Assembly (NCBI GenBank): GCA_002340985.1
Contig: DDNC01000009.1
Span: 20,013 to 84,012, forward strand
DNA: 64,000 nt
Direction of reading: 5' to 3'
Origin: Firmicutes bacterium UBA2530
GTDB taxonomy: Bacteria; Bacillota; Clostridia; Tissierellales; Sedimentibacteraceae
The notes under the pieces were generated by a model. That model was not told the origin of the DNA. It ran no database searches and was given only the letters and a program-made list of their open reading frames with translations. Positions 9,001 to 16,889 of this stretch are shown piece by piece (the stretch's first letter is position 1; each line of letters opens with the position of its first letter). Both the position numbers and the translations under genes were made by a program.

Positions 9001-10321
9001 ACTTATCAGCACCCTCATGAAGAATTTTTCCATTTTCTAAAATAATATTCTCCATGTCTTTAATCTTTTTTTCATATAATGTTTTAACAGTAAACCCTAC
9101 ATTTTCAATTTCTTTATCAATTTCACTTTGTTCTTTCGATAACTTTTGCAATTTGGTAGTTATATTCTCAAGTTCTTTTTTTTTATCCGTACATTGTTTT
9201 GTTAAATCTGCAACCCTGCATGAATTTAACAGTTTATTGTATTTTGTTATTTCAATATTTAACTTTTCTGATTCTTTTTCTTTATTAATCAAATCTTCTT
9301 CTAATTCATTTTTTTGGTCTTCTTGTTGATAATACTGTAAAGAAAGTTCTTCTATTTTTATTTCATCAAGTCTTCTATTTAAACTCTCTTTTTCATCTTG
9401 AAGTTCATTAACTTCTTGATTTTTATCATAAACATAATTGTTTAAAGAATAGTCAAGATTAGACAAAACAGTTTTTGCCATTAATGTCTTTTCATCAATA
9501 TTTTTTAATTTATCAACTTCTTTTTTTACTTCATTTAAGTCTTCTGTATAAATAGATAAATCTCTTCTTTTTTCTTTATCCTCAATTTTTTGTCTTGCAT
9601 TTATTATATGTTTTTCTGTTTGTTCTAAAAGATCTGGGATATTTGTACTGTCTGACAGGTTTTCTTTTATTGATTTTAATATCCAGTCCCTCATTAAATC
9701 ATTAGAGGTCTTACAGTTTTTAAATAATGTAAGTAATCCGCCCTCTTCTGCATTAATTTTTGCTATTACATTTTTCCATTCCTTAACATCTATTCTAAAT
9801 GAATTCAATGCTCTTTTATATGCTTCACTGTTCTTTTCATAAGTACTTCCGTTTGACTTTAAAATTAATGCCTTTAGGCTATGGTAATTAGTAAATGATA
9901 TCTTATCATCCACCCTAGTACTTAATTTTAAGTTGGAAATATTAGCATTGCTTTTCGCACTTTCTAATATAAATGTAAAATAATCGAATTTTTCACTATT
10001 TTCATCGTCTTGAGCATTACTATTTCTTTTTATTGCTATTCCATTAGTCATGAACCCATTATTATTGTCTAATCGCCATTCAATAAGTACATATGACGGT
10101 TCCTTGTCTTTTCTGAACAGTTCTTCAAATTCTCTGACTCCTAATTTTGAAAGTGGAATAAATGGCTGCATGATTGCCTGAATTAAAACAGTCTTTCCTC
10201 CGCCATTAAGTAAGTGCATCATTCCGTTTTTACCATGGAAGTCAAATGTTTCGTCTATTATTAAACGCTTGTCATCATTATAAGCGTAGTTTACAATTCT
10301 AATTTTATTAATTGTTGGCAT
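6026..10321 (-). CDS. jetC: Wadjet system SMC-like ATPase JetC
   Basis: A 1431-residue SMC/MukB-like protein. The Walker A loop is LLNGGGKTVLIQAI at about residues 37-50. A very long Lys/Glu/Asn-rich coiled coil fills about 220-1200, interrupted by a hinge-like globular block near 560-720. The ABC signature SGGEKF is near residue 1310 and Walker B CLIMDNPF near 1345. In Wadjet systems JetC forms the loop-extruding motor with JetA and JetB that detects small circular DNA, which JetD then cuts. The start overlaps the end of jetB by 14 bases, with GGGGG upstream, so translation is coupled. It lacks the DUF-type signature needed to fix a subtype, so I leave Wadjet type open. Confidence 0.93.
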   Translation of the reverse strand: MPTINKIRIVNYAYNDDKRLIIDETFDFHGKNGMMHLLNGGGKTVLIQAIMQPFIPLSKLGVREFEELFRKDKEPSYVLIEWRLDNNNGFMTNGIAIKRNSNAQDDENSEKFDYFTFILESAKSNANISNLKLSTRVDDKISFTNYHSLKALILKSNGSTYEKNSEAYKRALNSFRIDVKEWKNVIAKINAEEGGLLTLFKNCKTSNDLMRDWILKSIKENLSDSTNIPDLLEQTEKHIINARQKIEDKEKRRDLSIYTEDLNEVKKEVDKLKNIDEKTLMAKTVLSNLDYSLNNYVYDKNQEVNELQDEKESLNRRLDEIKIEELSLQYYQQEDQKNELEEDLINKEKESEKLNIEITKYNKLLNSCRVADLTKQCTDKKKELENITTKLQKLSKEQSEIDKEIENVGFTVKTLYEKKIKDMENIILENGKILHEGADKLIILNNKFKKVSNEYVELEKKVSFTTADIISSDKRINVLATEINPLNIFINSDKNEVIKEKTSIKTRIEEMNNEINSLKNEEEKTKENIKNNMDLIENLLHEKNNINNQISRADNDLTQFHEELADITKELSFQGIEAFSISNKESTIELMGDKISVLGSSINKNNADVIINEDILNKLSSGGIKINSDFIKYLNDKGIIFILGSDYIKNSFPTEELRKEVINTNPLLPFAIILDKKSINDIQKDMPEMYSDSPIIVIEREMLNSINISSINCYSEIIKSIGILSLYNKELVIKKDIEHEKNKINAEIQRLKEEEKNWEGQKNNLILLKNQIEKFNYDEYFENDLNKQIQKLKDEFNSKEQLSEDLKNQNEELEKQQATKVTIIKDKENYINDLNTQVKKCYELASLISEKEKSEEELKEFSRLSKESNKEKDLLEESLNSLQQRITDIQVDNSGLKVKVSNEKNKQKVYLRYITGEFITGELELLEQRYKTLKGNSDESFIEEYIQKESNLKDEIKNYKKKISAYIDFDIIEYDFDLEIETKNKIPGLTDKITNCSSEIAVIKNNIKRLENSMKSIIEKLKQNELVEKQKIGKYLDKEKEVLYEKIKITNNSIIEITSDIQECQKIINRIKDSGLLLGFSIQSNKYYEDYINQKVDIFEKNNREILNLKKDEESIKANIKNKVELLSINHSKKNATIDNSISSLKQMILNNTPAELYSNIERQISIIDMLLDKIKTDLEVLENEEKYIIERYLDVARQYTEEINKIDKNSGINIKGKKLKMMKIKNIKYDDASPVNLSSYIKRQLENITNNMSLLENDLVKAVNREFNIENLLISYCGLDNVRIYFLKIEDNIQLSSDRPWEEVTTNNSGGEKFVSYFVIFSTLINYERGNHLNKEAVSMCLIMDNPFAAISSKHLLIPLFEYAKKTNIQLICFTDHNKADIIDRFDVIHKLVIKTLVNNKEFVSSEKVKENFEVLDDGHYYYNEQTSFI

Positions 10322-11039
10322 CTACCATCAACCCCCTTTGAAATTCTAAATATTCATATATTTTTTCTTTCCTGTCGTAATTAAGAAAGAAAGATTTCAT
10401 AATATCATCGCACCTTTTAGTGGTTTTTATGATATCTTCATTTTCATAATAATTTACCAAATTCTCATTTTCCAAAAACCTTATGGTCCTTTGTAGAACA
10501 CCTCTTTTTGTCTTTAATGAGGCTTTAGTTATGTCGTCCTGTGTCAGTAACCCATCCCATTTTGTAAATAATTTTTTTATATTTATATCATAAGCAGTTT
10601 CTAAATCATCTACATCTTCTTCCTTATTAACAACCGCTAATGAAGATGTAACATGATTTATTAAATCGCTTATGGATATATGTGTCAGTAATTTTGGATT
10701 ATCCCCTGTACTTGAGTAAAACTTTCCTAAGATAATTATTACAATGTACTGAAATAAATATAAATCTTCCTTTGTAGTCCCGGAATAAAGACTTTCTTTT
10801 ATTTCTTTATCAGAGAACCCAAACAATTCATTATCAATATTAGGCAGTAAATATATTGTCTGGTCTATTTTTTTAATTATGACATTCGATGTCTCTGCTA
10901 TTTTTATTAATATTTCATAAGTTTCTATATCAAGATAGGAATTATATAATTCAGTATCCTTAGTATCAATATGTCCATATTGCAGTAATTTGTTAAATAA
11001 ATCTATTGCATTTGTTAATTTGTCGCTTTGTATCATCAT
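10308..11039 (-). CDS. jetB: Wadjet system protein JetB
   Basis: A 243-residue protein between jetA and jetC. In Wadjet/MukE-like complexes this position encodes the small winged-helix (KITE) subunit that binds the kleisin JetA. The predicted helices followed by ITKASLKTKRGVLQRTIRFL (about residues 170-190) and the short beta region FLENENLVNYYENEDII fit a winged helix. It overlaps jetA by one base (TAATG) and jetC by 14 bases, so the three are one translational unit. The call rests mainly on position and fold impression; sequence in this family diverges strongly. Confidence 0.85.
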   Translation of the reverse strand: MMIQSDKLTNAIDLFNKLLQYGHIDTKDTELYNSYLDIETYEILIKIAETSNVIIKKIDQTIYLLPNIDNELFGFSDKEIKESLYSGTTKEDLYLFQYIVIIILGKFYSSTGDNPKLLTHISISDLINHVTSSLAVVNKEEDVDDLETAYDINIKKLFTKWDGLLTQDDITKASLKTKRGVLQRTIRFLENENLVNYYENEDIIKTTKRCDDIMKSFFLNYDRKEKIYEYLEFQRGLMVDANN

Positions 11040-12649
11040 TATTTTAACACCACCTTAAAATTATAGTTTGTTATTTCAAATTCTTTAGTTATTTTTCTAA
11101 ATACTCCATCAATAACTTTTTCTGTCTTTGCAATAATTATTGTATTTTCTTTTGATACTTTAGTAGTTACTTCAAAAGTTGAAATATTGTTATATTTATT
11201 GTCCTTTAAACAAAGTTCTTTAAAAGTTGTTGCTATACTGAAATTTTCATCTTTAACAGTTTCTCTTGTTAATAGTTCATCTATATCATATACTTCTGCT
11301 GTATAAAGCAGCGTAACGACTTTAAACAAGGTTTGCCCGTCATCTTTTTCTATTAATGACTCTACCTGCTTTTTAGTAAATGAATTGTATAATCCCTCAA
11401 AATCTACTTCTTTACCTTCATTTTCAAGGCAATAATCCAATATTAATTTTAGACACTCAACATATTTTTCATTAACATCAATAATCATTTTATCTTTATA
11501 GTCAGTACTTGAAGTGTCCTCAGTCAAGTCCAGGTAATTGTGATTATTATTAGTTTCATCTCCATACAATTGTTGTTTATCAAATGCTTTAAAAATATTA
11601 AAATATTTTGGAACATTTATAGATAGTAAAGGTCTAAATAAAGGTAGTATATTCTCTAATAAGACGATATTTTTTCCAATTGGCTCCATAATGGTTTCAT
11701 TAAAATCATATCTTTTAGTAAGTCCGATAGACATTGCATTATTTAATGCTTCCTCAAATGCTTCATCTGCTGTATATCTTTTTTCAAACAACTCATTATG
11801 TTCTTTTCTTATTTGATTTAAAGTGTCTTTTGTAATTTTAAAATCTTTAATTTTACTGTCATATTGTCCTAAATTAATAAATTCTTTTTCTGATTCATTA
11901 AGTAGGTCAATTATATTTTCGAATTCATTTTTCTGTTCTGTCAGTGTTGAAAAAATCCCTTCAATTCTTTCCCTGTACTCATTTTTCTCAATGTTAAGTA
12001 TATTAGAAGTTTTAACCTTATCTATAAAGTTATCTATTATCTGTCTTTCCATGTTTATAGCAATAAGAAGGTCTTTTGCTATTGCATTGGCTCCTTTGAA
12101 ATCTTTTCTTCTTATAAATTCTTTTGTAATTATTTGTTTCATTGTAATCTGAAGATGCTGATCAACCTCTTTAGTTCTAAGCATAATATCATTTCCTAAA
12201 TCACTTAAAACATAAAACAAGGTGTTGTTTTTATCAACTTTATCTTTAACTAATTGATAATATTTAGTTTCCAAAGAATTCTTTTCGAAGTTTATTACAT
12301 CTAACTTATAATGCTCTCCTCCGCCCATAAATACATCTCTTATTAAAAATCTTGTAATATCAAGGACAGTTTCATTATCTAATTCTTTTTTATAATAAAT
12401 ACTTATAAGTTCTTTAATAAAATCCCGAATCTGAAGTATTGTTGCACCTTCCCGGGTAATAGTTTTTTCTAATAAATAACATAAAACTGCAACAGAAATA
12501 TTTATAAGTTCATCAAGAGTAAAATTCTCTTTTATTTTATTTGAAACACGCTGCGTATCTACTAATTTAGTGACAAAAGAACTTATGGCTCCAATGGTAT
12601 TCATTCTTTTATCAAAATCTTTTAAAAATTCAAATTTGTTTTCTTCCAT
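11039..12649 (-). CDS. jetA: Wadjet system kleisin-like protein JetA
   Basis: A 536-residue protein. The N-terminal half is helical with winged-helix-like character. A central stretch (about 195-310) is predicted coiled coil (EYRERIEGIFSTLTEQKNEF region), and the C-terminal end is beta-rich. In Wadjet, JetA is the MukF/kleisin-like subunit that bridges the JetC heads. The FLIRDVFMGGGE and LSDLGNDIMLRTKEV segments look like the JetA family of Clostridia. Three bases separate it from jetD, whose last codons contain its GGAGGG binding site. Confidence 0.87.
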   Translation of the reverse strand: MEENKFEFLKDFDKRMNTIGAISSFVTKLVDTQRVSNKIKENFTLDELINISVAVLCYLLEKTITREGATILQIRDFIKELISIYYKKELDNETVLDITRFLIRDVFMGGGEHYKLDVINFEKNSLETKYYQLVKDKVDKNNTLFYVLSDLGNDIMLRTKEVDQHLQITMKQIITKEFIRRKDFKGANAIAKDLLIAINMERQIIDNFIDKVKTSNILNIEKNEYRERIEGIFSTLTEQKNEFENIIDLLNESEKEFINLGQYDSKIKDFKITKDTLNQIRKEHNELFEKRYTADEAFEEALNNAMSIGLTKRYDFNETIMEPIGKNIVLLENILPLFRPLLSINVPKYFNIFKAFDKQQLYGDETNNNHNYLDLTEDTSSTDYKDKMIIDVNEKYVECLKLILDYCLENEGKEVDFEGLYNSFTKKQVESLIEKDDGQTLFKVVTLLYTAEVYDIDELLTRETVKDENFSIATTFKELCLKDNKYNNISTFEVTTKVSKENTIIIAKTEKVIDGVFRKITKEFEITNYNFKVVLK

Positions 12650-12652
12650 CCA

Positions 12653-13642
12653 TTAACCCTCCTCTGTAAGTATTTTGTAGTTTAAAATTTCCTGCGGTAT
12701 ATACTTATTGTTTTCAAGAATTTCAGTTATTTTATTTCTGTCACTTTCATTAAAAGAAGATAAAAATTGTTCTAAATCTTTAGTTTTAATTTGGTCATTA
12801 CTCATATCTTTTAAACTTTTTATATCTTTAATCCTTTTTAGCATTTCAGAATAAGCATCAGTAAATAGTTTTAAATCTACTTTTTTAGAAAGAGAGTATA
12901 TAATGTTAATTCCTTCATAGTCAATATCTCCCCAGTAATATATTGTCGGATTATTTAAGAATGAGAAATCTTTATGATTTAAATATTCAATGCTGCTAAT
13001 TATTTTTTTACCTTCTCCGTAAATCAATAAACCTATGTCTAGTCCTAAAATATTCCTATTCTCTTCCATAAGTTTTTTTCTAAGAGTGAACCAAGTATCC
13101 TTGTTTTCAATTATCAAAACATTATTTGTATATATATTGATTGTTTCTGAAAAGAATGGCTCCGGGGTGTTATACACATTTAATTTATCATAATTCAACC
13201 CTAAATTTGAAAGTAGTGTAGGTGACTTCCTTAAGAACTTCTCTTCTCCCCAGATGTCAAAAGACCTTTCATTTATGGACATTGGAACCAGGAATCTATC
13301 GTAATGATAAATGACATAATTATTCAACTTTAAGATATATTCTCTGTCTTTTTTATATTCTTTTGGCTTATTTAAATAATAGTTGATACTTAAAGATGCA
13401 TTAAGGCTCTTTATTTCATCAACAATATCACTATAATCTTCTTTTGGCAGTTCTACTCCATACTTTTTATATAAACTTGGATTTCTTCCATTAGTTCCCG
13501 ATTTTAATTTTGCATTTAAAATATTCTTATCAATCAATTCATTTACTTTTTTAACAAGTTCTTCATATGATAAATTAATATATAATTGAGACAATTCTTC
13601 GTATGTGATTGTTTTTTTCGCAAAAGTGAATATCTTTTCCAA
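12653..13642 (-). CDS. jetD: Wadjet system nuclease JetD (Toprim/topoisomerase VI-like)
   Basis: A 329-residue protein with a helical, winged-helix-like N-terminus (about 1-60) and a C-terminal Toprim-like DUF2220 domain. The metal-binding residues are visible: Glu in LIIENKDTW (about 179) and the Asp pair in YYWGDIDYEGI (239 and 241). JetD is the nuclease that cleaves plasmid DNA recognised by JetABC. The start is TTG at 13642 behind AAGGAGAT. It is first in the operon here (D-A-B-C), unlike the A-B-C-D order of the best-known systems. All catalytic positions I can recognise are intact. Confidence 0.92.
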   Translation of the reverse strand: MEKIFTFAKKTITYEELSQLYINLSYEELVKKVNELIDKNILNAKLKSGTNGRNPSLYKKYGVELPKEDYSDIVDEIKSLNASLSINYYLNKPKEYKKDREYILKLNNYVIYHYDRFLVPMSINERSFDIWGEEKFLRKSPTLLSNLGLNYDKLNVYNTPEPFFSETINIYTNNVLIIENKDTWFTLRKKLMEENRNILGLDIGLLIYGEGKKIISSIEYLNHKDFSFLNNPTIYYWGDIDYEGINIIYSLSKKVDLKLFTDAYSEMLKRIKDIKSLKDMSNDQIKTKDLEQFLSSFNESDRNKITEILENNKYIPQEILNYKILTEEG

Positions 13643-13994
13643 TACTTTATCTCCTTATAAATTAGGTGTATATTACCATTATAACATATTTTATAATAAT
13701 TAAAACAAAACTAATGTAATAAATTAAAATTACAATAATTCAGTCGATTTCATAGTTAAGTTTCCAGAGTATTAAATACATATTTAATCGAAGTGCAGTA
13801 TGCGGAGCAAGTGTTTATTAAATAATAAATTATTTAGATCTTTCTAAATATAAGAAAATTAAAAACCACTTGCCATGTATAAATATCTATGTTAATCTGG
13901 AATTTTTTTATTATTATACTTCCTGCTCAATAAATGTTGAAGATATTGAAATCATTCTTATTTCAACCTTAACATATATTAACAAAAACACATT
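13643..13994. promoter_or_regulatory. Upstream region of the Wadjet operon
   Basis: A perfect minus-strand -10 hexamer TATAAT lies at 13678-13683, 36 bases from the jetD start. The -35 is weak (TTGTTT at a 19-base spacing). The remaining 300 bases are AT-rich with no gene or clear operator. Confidence 0.55.
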
Positions 13995-14032
13995 AAAAAA
14001 TGCACTAACTTATTTATGTTAGTGCATTTTTT
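13995..14032 (-). terminator. Strong bidirectional intrinsic terminator at the right end of the Wadjet island
   Basis: Arms 13995-14009 and 14018-14032 form a perfect 15-bp stem around an 8-base loop, with A and T runs on both sides, so it works in either direction. It lies 30 bases from the core at 14063. When this end abutted ssrA it would have terminated ssrA transcription. Confidence 0.85.
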
Positions 14033-14048
14033 TTAATTGTTTAAACTG

Positions 14049-14073
14049 TCGTGGTTTTGAAGATGGAGGCGGG
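14049..14073 (+). repeat. 25-bp direct repeat, right copy
   Basis: Exact copy of 4060-4084. It contains the ssrA-end core ATGGAGGCGG (14063-14072) and forms the junction of island and prophage. Confidence 0.85.
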
Positions 14074-14096
14074 GCGTACCAATTCAAGTCCACAAT
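14051..14096. other. Prophage left attachment site (attL)
   Basis: The core ATGGAGGCGG (14063-14072) is followed by AAGTCCACAAT at 14086-14096. This is the exact reverse complement of ATTGTGGACTT at 52341-52351. Joining the two ends gives a 50-bp symmetric site: 11-bp arm, 28-bp spacer, 11-bp arm. That is the usual size of a serine-integrase attP. The left half (GTGG arm) is the host side. Confidence 0.82.
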
Positions 14097-14137
14097 TTTA
14101 TTATTACTTTATAGACATCATATATTAAATTATTGTA

Positions 14138-15139
14138 CTATGCAGCAATAAATTTTTCATAAGCAATCTGTAATTGTTTATTGCTGTTTTTAGCATAAAT
14201 TTGTGTTGTATTTATCTGTTCGTGTCCTAAGAGTTGTTGAATAATTGTTATATCCATGCCTCTTTGCAATGCATGAGTTGCCATACTATGCCGAAATATG
14301 TGTGGATATATTTCTTTTTTTATATTAGCTCTTTTTTCGATTCTCTTTATAATCTTTTCAAACCCAGTCTTCTTTAAAGGATCATGTGGGTTTCTTTCGC
14401 CTACAAATAAACTTGCATTACTATCCACTCTATTTTTTATGTATTCTTTTAAATACAACTTGCATTTTACTGAGAAATACACAGTTCTATATTTGTCGCC
14501 TTTTCCATGGACAACTAAACTATTACTATCCCAATTAATATCCTGAAGATTTGTTTCTACTACTTCAGACACCCTGCATCCCGTACTGTATAAGAATTCA
14601 ACAAGTGCCTTTTCTCTTATATCAACACAAGCATTTCTCACTATTTCAAGTTCTTCTACAGTTAGATGTTCCCTTAGTGATTTAACATCCACTTTAATGT
14701 TTTTTAAGCGTACTGTAGGATCCTTAGCTATCACCTCTTCCTTGTATAACGTTCCAAAGAAGCTTCGCAAAACAGCTAATTTTCCATTCATTGTTATTTT
14801 TTCGTAGCTCTTTTCTTGTTGAATGATTGCAAAATATCTTCTTATGTCATTTACAGTTACTTGAGATACTGGCTTTACAACATACCGGCTAAACATATTC
14901 AATTCATCTTGGTACCTTTTTAATGATTGTTTTGAAAGTCCTTCCAATGATTTTATACCTAAAAAAAATGTTATTTTTTCTCCCAAATCAGAAACCATTA
15001 AGCTTGTCTCATTTGAATATAAAGTATATTCAGCTAAATTTCTATCAAGTATATCTTTTACAATCAGGTTATTAACATCGTACTTTTCTTGCAGCTCAGA
15101 TAGTATTTTAATTATGACAAGTTCTTTATGATCTTCCAT
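14138..15139 (-). CDS. Tyrosine recombinase, XerC/D-like
   Basis: A 333-residue integrase with an N-terminal SAM-like core-binding domain (about 45-135) and a full catalytic domain. The visible catalytic residues are Arg in STGCRVSEV, His-x-x-Arg in HIFRHSMATHAL, His in LLGHEQINTTQ and the nucleophile Tyr in QIYAK. The family cuts and rejoins DNA at paired sites through a covalent Tyr intermediate. It is 12 bases downstream of a second recombinase, suggesting a co-expressed pair. It lies 66 bases inside attL, but the symmetric att site argues that the serine integrase and not this enzyme integrated the phage. Confidence 0.93.
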   Translation of the reverse strand: MEDHKELVIIKILSELQEKYDVNNLIVKDILDRNLAEYTLYSNETSLMVSDLGEKITFFLGIKSLEGLSKQSLKRYQDELNMFSRYVVKPVSQVTVNDIRRYFAIIQQEKSYEKITMNGKLAVLRSFFGTLYKEEVIAKDPTVRLKNIKVDVKSLREHLTVEELEIVRNACVDIREKALVEFLYSTGCRVSEVVETNLQDINWDSNSLVVHGKGDKYRTVYFSVKCKLYLKEYIKNRVDSNASLFVGERNPHDPLKKTGFEKIIKRIEKRANIKKEIYPHIFRHSMATHALQRGMDITIIQQLLGHEQINTTQIYAKNSNKQLQIAYEKFIAA

Positions 15140-15151
15140 ATGACCTCCGTA

Positions 15152-16024
15152 TTAATACATATAGTTATCTACAACAACATTGACACGATTATGTCCAAGT
15201 GCCTTAGATACTTGTTTTAATACTTCTTTATCATATCCTTTGTATTTTTCATGTTTCTCATTACCTATTCTATTGAACAATTCTTTATATAAGTTTTTGG
15301 CATATTGTGCTCTATAAAAGTGAGCTGCAACATGAGTATCAAATAATTTAAAAATTGCTTCATTAGGATGCAATTCATGCCTATTTGTAAAATCAGTAAA
15401 TTCAGTTTGATATTGTTCCAGAACTGGTGCAGTTCTTTCCTTGCCCCCTTTTTCGATTAATCTAACTCCTGTAGCAAGTCCATTTTTAAATACTATGTCA
15501 GAATACTTTACTCTCATTATGGAATCTCTTCTACAACCACAGGATCTAATAAAAAATATTTGCTCCTTACACTTAGTCAATAGACCTGGTCTATTTACTT
15601 CAGGTCCATTCCTACTACGTTTTATATCAATTAGTTTTCTCTGTTTTAACCCTATTTCCTTTGATTTAAGGTTGAATTTGAAAATTTTATTAATAGCAGC
15701 CATATCCTGCTTAACAGTCCAAGCAGAACAATATTCATCTCTGTATTGTAAATATTCGCCAGCAACCTCAGTAGTAACTAAATTGATTTTGTTAATGCCT
15801 TTAACTTCTTTAAGCCAGTTGGCAAAATATTCACCACACTTTCTATATGCTTTAGCTGTATTTATACTTCTAATTGTATATGTCTTTGCAGGGTTATACC
15901 CTTTTAAACTTCCGTATAACACTATATGAATTTCTCTTGCATCCTTTTGTGCTTCTTTTTTCTTTTCTCCTAATATTGTTATTGTACTGATTCTATGTTG
16001 GATTTGGTTATTGATTCGACTCAT
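15152..16024 (-). CDS. Second tandem tyrosine recombinase / phage integrase family protein
   Basis: A 290-residue protein with a divergent core-binding region (about 25-130) and a catalytic domain. The catalytic set can be assigned as Arg in CGCRRDSIMRVKYSDI, a Lys-bearing beta hairpin RLIEKGGKERTAP, His-x-x-Arg in AAHFYRAQYA, His in ALGHNRVNVVVDN and Tyr in the last residues NYMY. It ends almost at the nucleophile, like some orphan recombinases. Paired with the gene 12 bases downstream. It could be a partner integrase or a conversion/resolution enzyme; the target is unknown. Confidence 0.82.
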   Translation of the reverse strand: MSRINNQIQHRISTITILGEKKKEAQKDAREIHIVLYGSLKGYNPAKTYTIRSINTAKAYRKCGEYFANWLKEVKGINKINLVTTEVAGEYLQYRDEYCSAWTVKQDMAAINKIFKFNLKSKEIGLKQRKLIDIKRSRNGPEVNRPGLLTKCKEQIFFIRSCGCRRDSIMRVKYSDIVFKNGLATGVRLIEKGGKERTAPVLEQYQTEFTDFTNRHELHPNEAIFKLFDTHVAAHFYRAQYAKNLYKELFNRIGNEKHEKYKGYDKEVLKQVSKALGHNRVNVVVDNYMY

Positions 16025-16063
16025 TCATTATCACCTCTAAATAATTCTTTGTATGTAAAAGAG

Positions 16064-16099
16064 AGGTAGAGAACCGTCTTTGCGTCCGTTTACCTACCT
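16064..16099 (-). promoter_or_regulatory. Leader stem-loop upstream of the tandem recombinases
   Basis: On the minus strand AGGTAG (16094-16099) pairs with CTACCT (16064-16069) around a 24-base loop containing GGACGCAAAG (16078-16087). This short string also occurs in the c-di-GMP-I riboswitch core. The first stem and tetraloop of that riboswitch are not seen, so I call it only an unidentified leader element. Confidence 0.3.
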
Positions 16100-16250
16100 T
16101 TTTTTATCATCAGTTGTCAAGGAACCACGATGAATAAGTTTAGAAAGTACATTTTTTATAGTAGATGAAAAGAACTACTTAGATTTAATAATGAATTTGT
16201 TTGGATTCTACTTTAGATTTGTATTTAGAATAGTAATAAGAAATTAAAAA

Positions 16251-16291
16251 GAGCAATAGTTATAATTCCCATCAGGGCATAACTATTGCTC
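16251..16291 (-). terminator. Intrinsic terminator in the 16.03-16.61 kb gap
   Basis: Perfect 13-bp arms (16251-16263 and 16279-16291) with a 15-base loop, followed on the minus strand by TTTTTAATTT. It would stop late transcripts that read past the endolysin. The rest of the 16025-16609 gap is AT-rich without genes. Confidence 0.8.
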
Positions 16292-16609
16292 AGTTAACTT
16301 AAAGAATTTATATAATAAAGAAATATTTGTCTATATTATATTATGAGCGTAATTAATTGTCAATGCTATTTTATATATTTATTCAATTTCATTATAAATA
16401 ATACAATTTTCTCCGAAATATTGGGGAAAATAATTTGTACTTGTTCTAAGCCATTATTTTGCGTTTTAACGAAAGTTGTATATCTCTTGGTATATTTATA
16501 TTAAAAGTTTAGTTCAATTAATCCATTGTTATATTATGATGTAGATTTTTAGATATTTTACTAGCGTTTTTGTTGTTTTATGATAATATGTTTTTTGAGG
16601 TGATTATTT

Positions 16610-16849
16610 TTGAAAATTATAAATGAACCTATAAAAGTTATAGCTATTTTTAATCAGATTGGAAAAATTGAGCCAGTTAAATTTTGGTATGAAGATAAAC
16701 CGATTATGGTTGAAAAGATTTTAAAGTCATACGAAGACAAGAACTTTGGGAATAACAATATAATGTTTGTATGTCAGCACAAAGGCAGTGACATTTATGA
16801 ATTGAAGTATGACCTTAAAAGTAATACCTGGTACCTTTACAAAAAATAA
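16610..16849 (+). CDS. Small host-like protein of unknown function (possible DUF6504-like)
   Basis: A 79-residue protein with TTG start 16610 behind GAGGTGAT. The text INEPIKVIAIFNQIGKIEPV, the middle VEKILKSYEDK and the end YELKYDLKSNTWYLYKK look like a small clostridial family I recall near Y-family polymerase genes. This recollection is not verified. It is the only plus-strand gene between lysis and attL and runs opposite to the late genes, so it is probably expressed in the lysogen. A phage-borne passenger gene is the simplest reading; function unknown. Confidence 0.7.
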   Translation: MKIINEPIKVIAIFNQIGKIEPVKFWYEDKPIMVEKILKSYEDKNFGNNNIMFVCQHKGSDIYELKYDLKSNTWYLYKK

Positions 16850-16854
16850 AAAAG

Positions 16855-16875
16855 ACCGGACATTGTGTGTCCGGT
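16855..16875 (-). terminator. Terminator of the lysis genes
   Basis: ACCGGACA (16855-16862) and TGTCCGGT (16868-16875) form an 8-bp stem with a 5-base loop. On the minus strand it is followed by CTTTTTTATTTTTT. It lies 15 bases past the endolysin stop. Confidence 0.88.
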
Positions 16876-16889
16876 TATTAGGATCACTC

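Larger units (their letters stand above)
4076..14072. mobile_element. Wadjet/Mrr defence island inserted at the ssrA locus
   Basis: A 10 kb segment between two core copies, markedly more AT-rich than the host backbone at 53-64 kb. It holds only defence genes on the minus strand (jetD, jetA, jetB, jetC and an Mrr-type nuclease) and no integrase of its own. A strong terminator sits just inside its right end. Repeats, location and content support a mobile island. Its mechanism of movement (lost integrase, satellite use of a helper integrase, or homologous exchange) is not decided by the sequence. Confidence 0.65.

Noticed and set aside
14049..14100. A tRNA gene at the island junction, suggested by the TGGAGGCGG string
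   Set aside because: Only the tmRNA acceptor end is present; no T or D arm can be folded from the flanks.
16064..16099. Calling the GGACGCAAAG leader a c-di-GMP riboswitch
   Set aside because: The paired first stem and tetraloop are missing; kept only as an unidentified leader.
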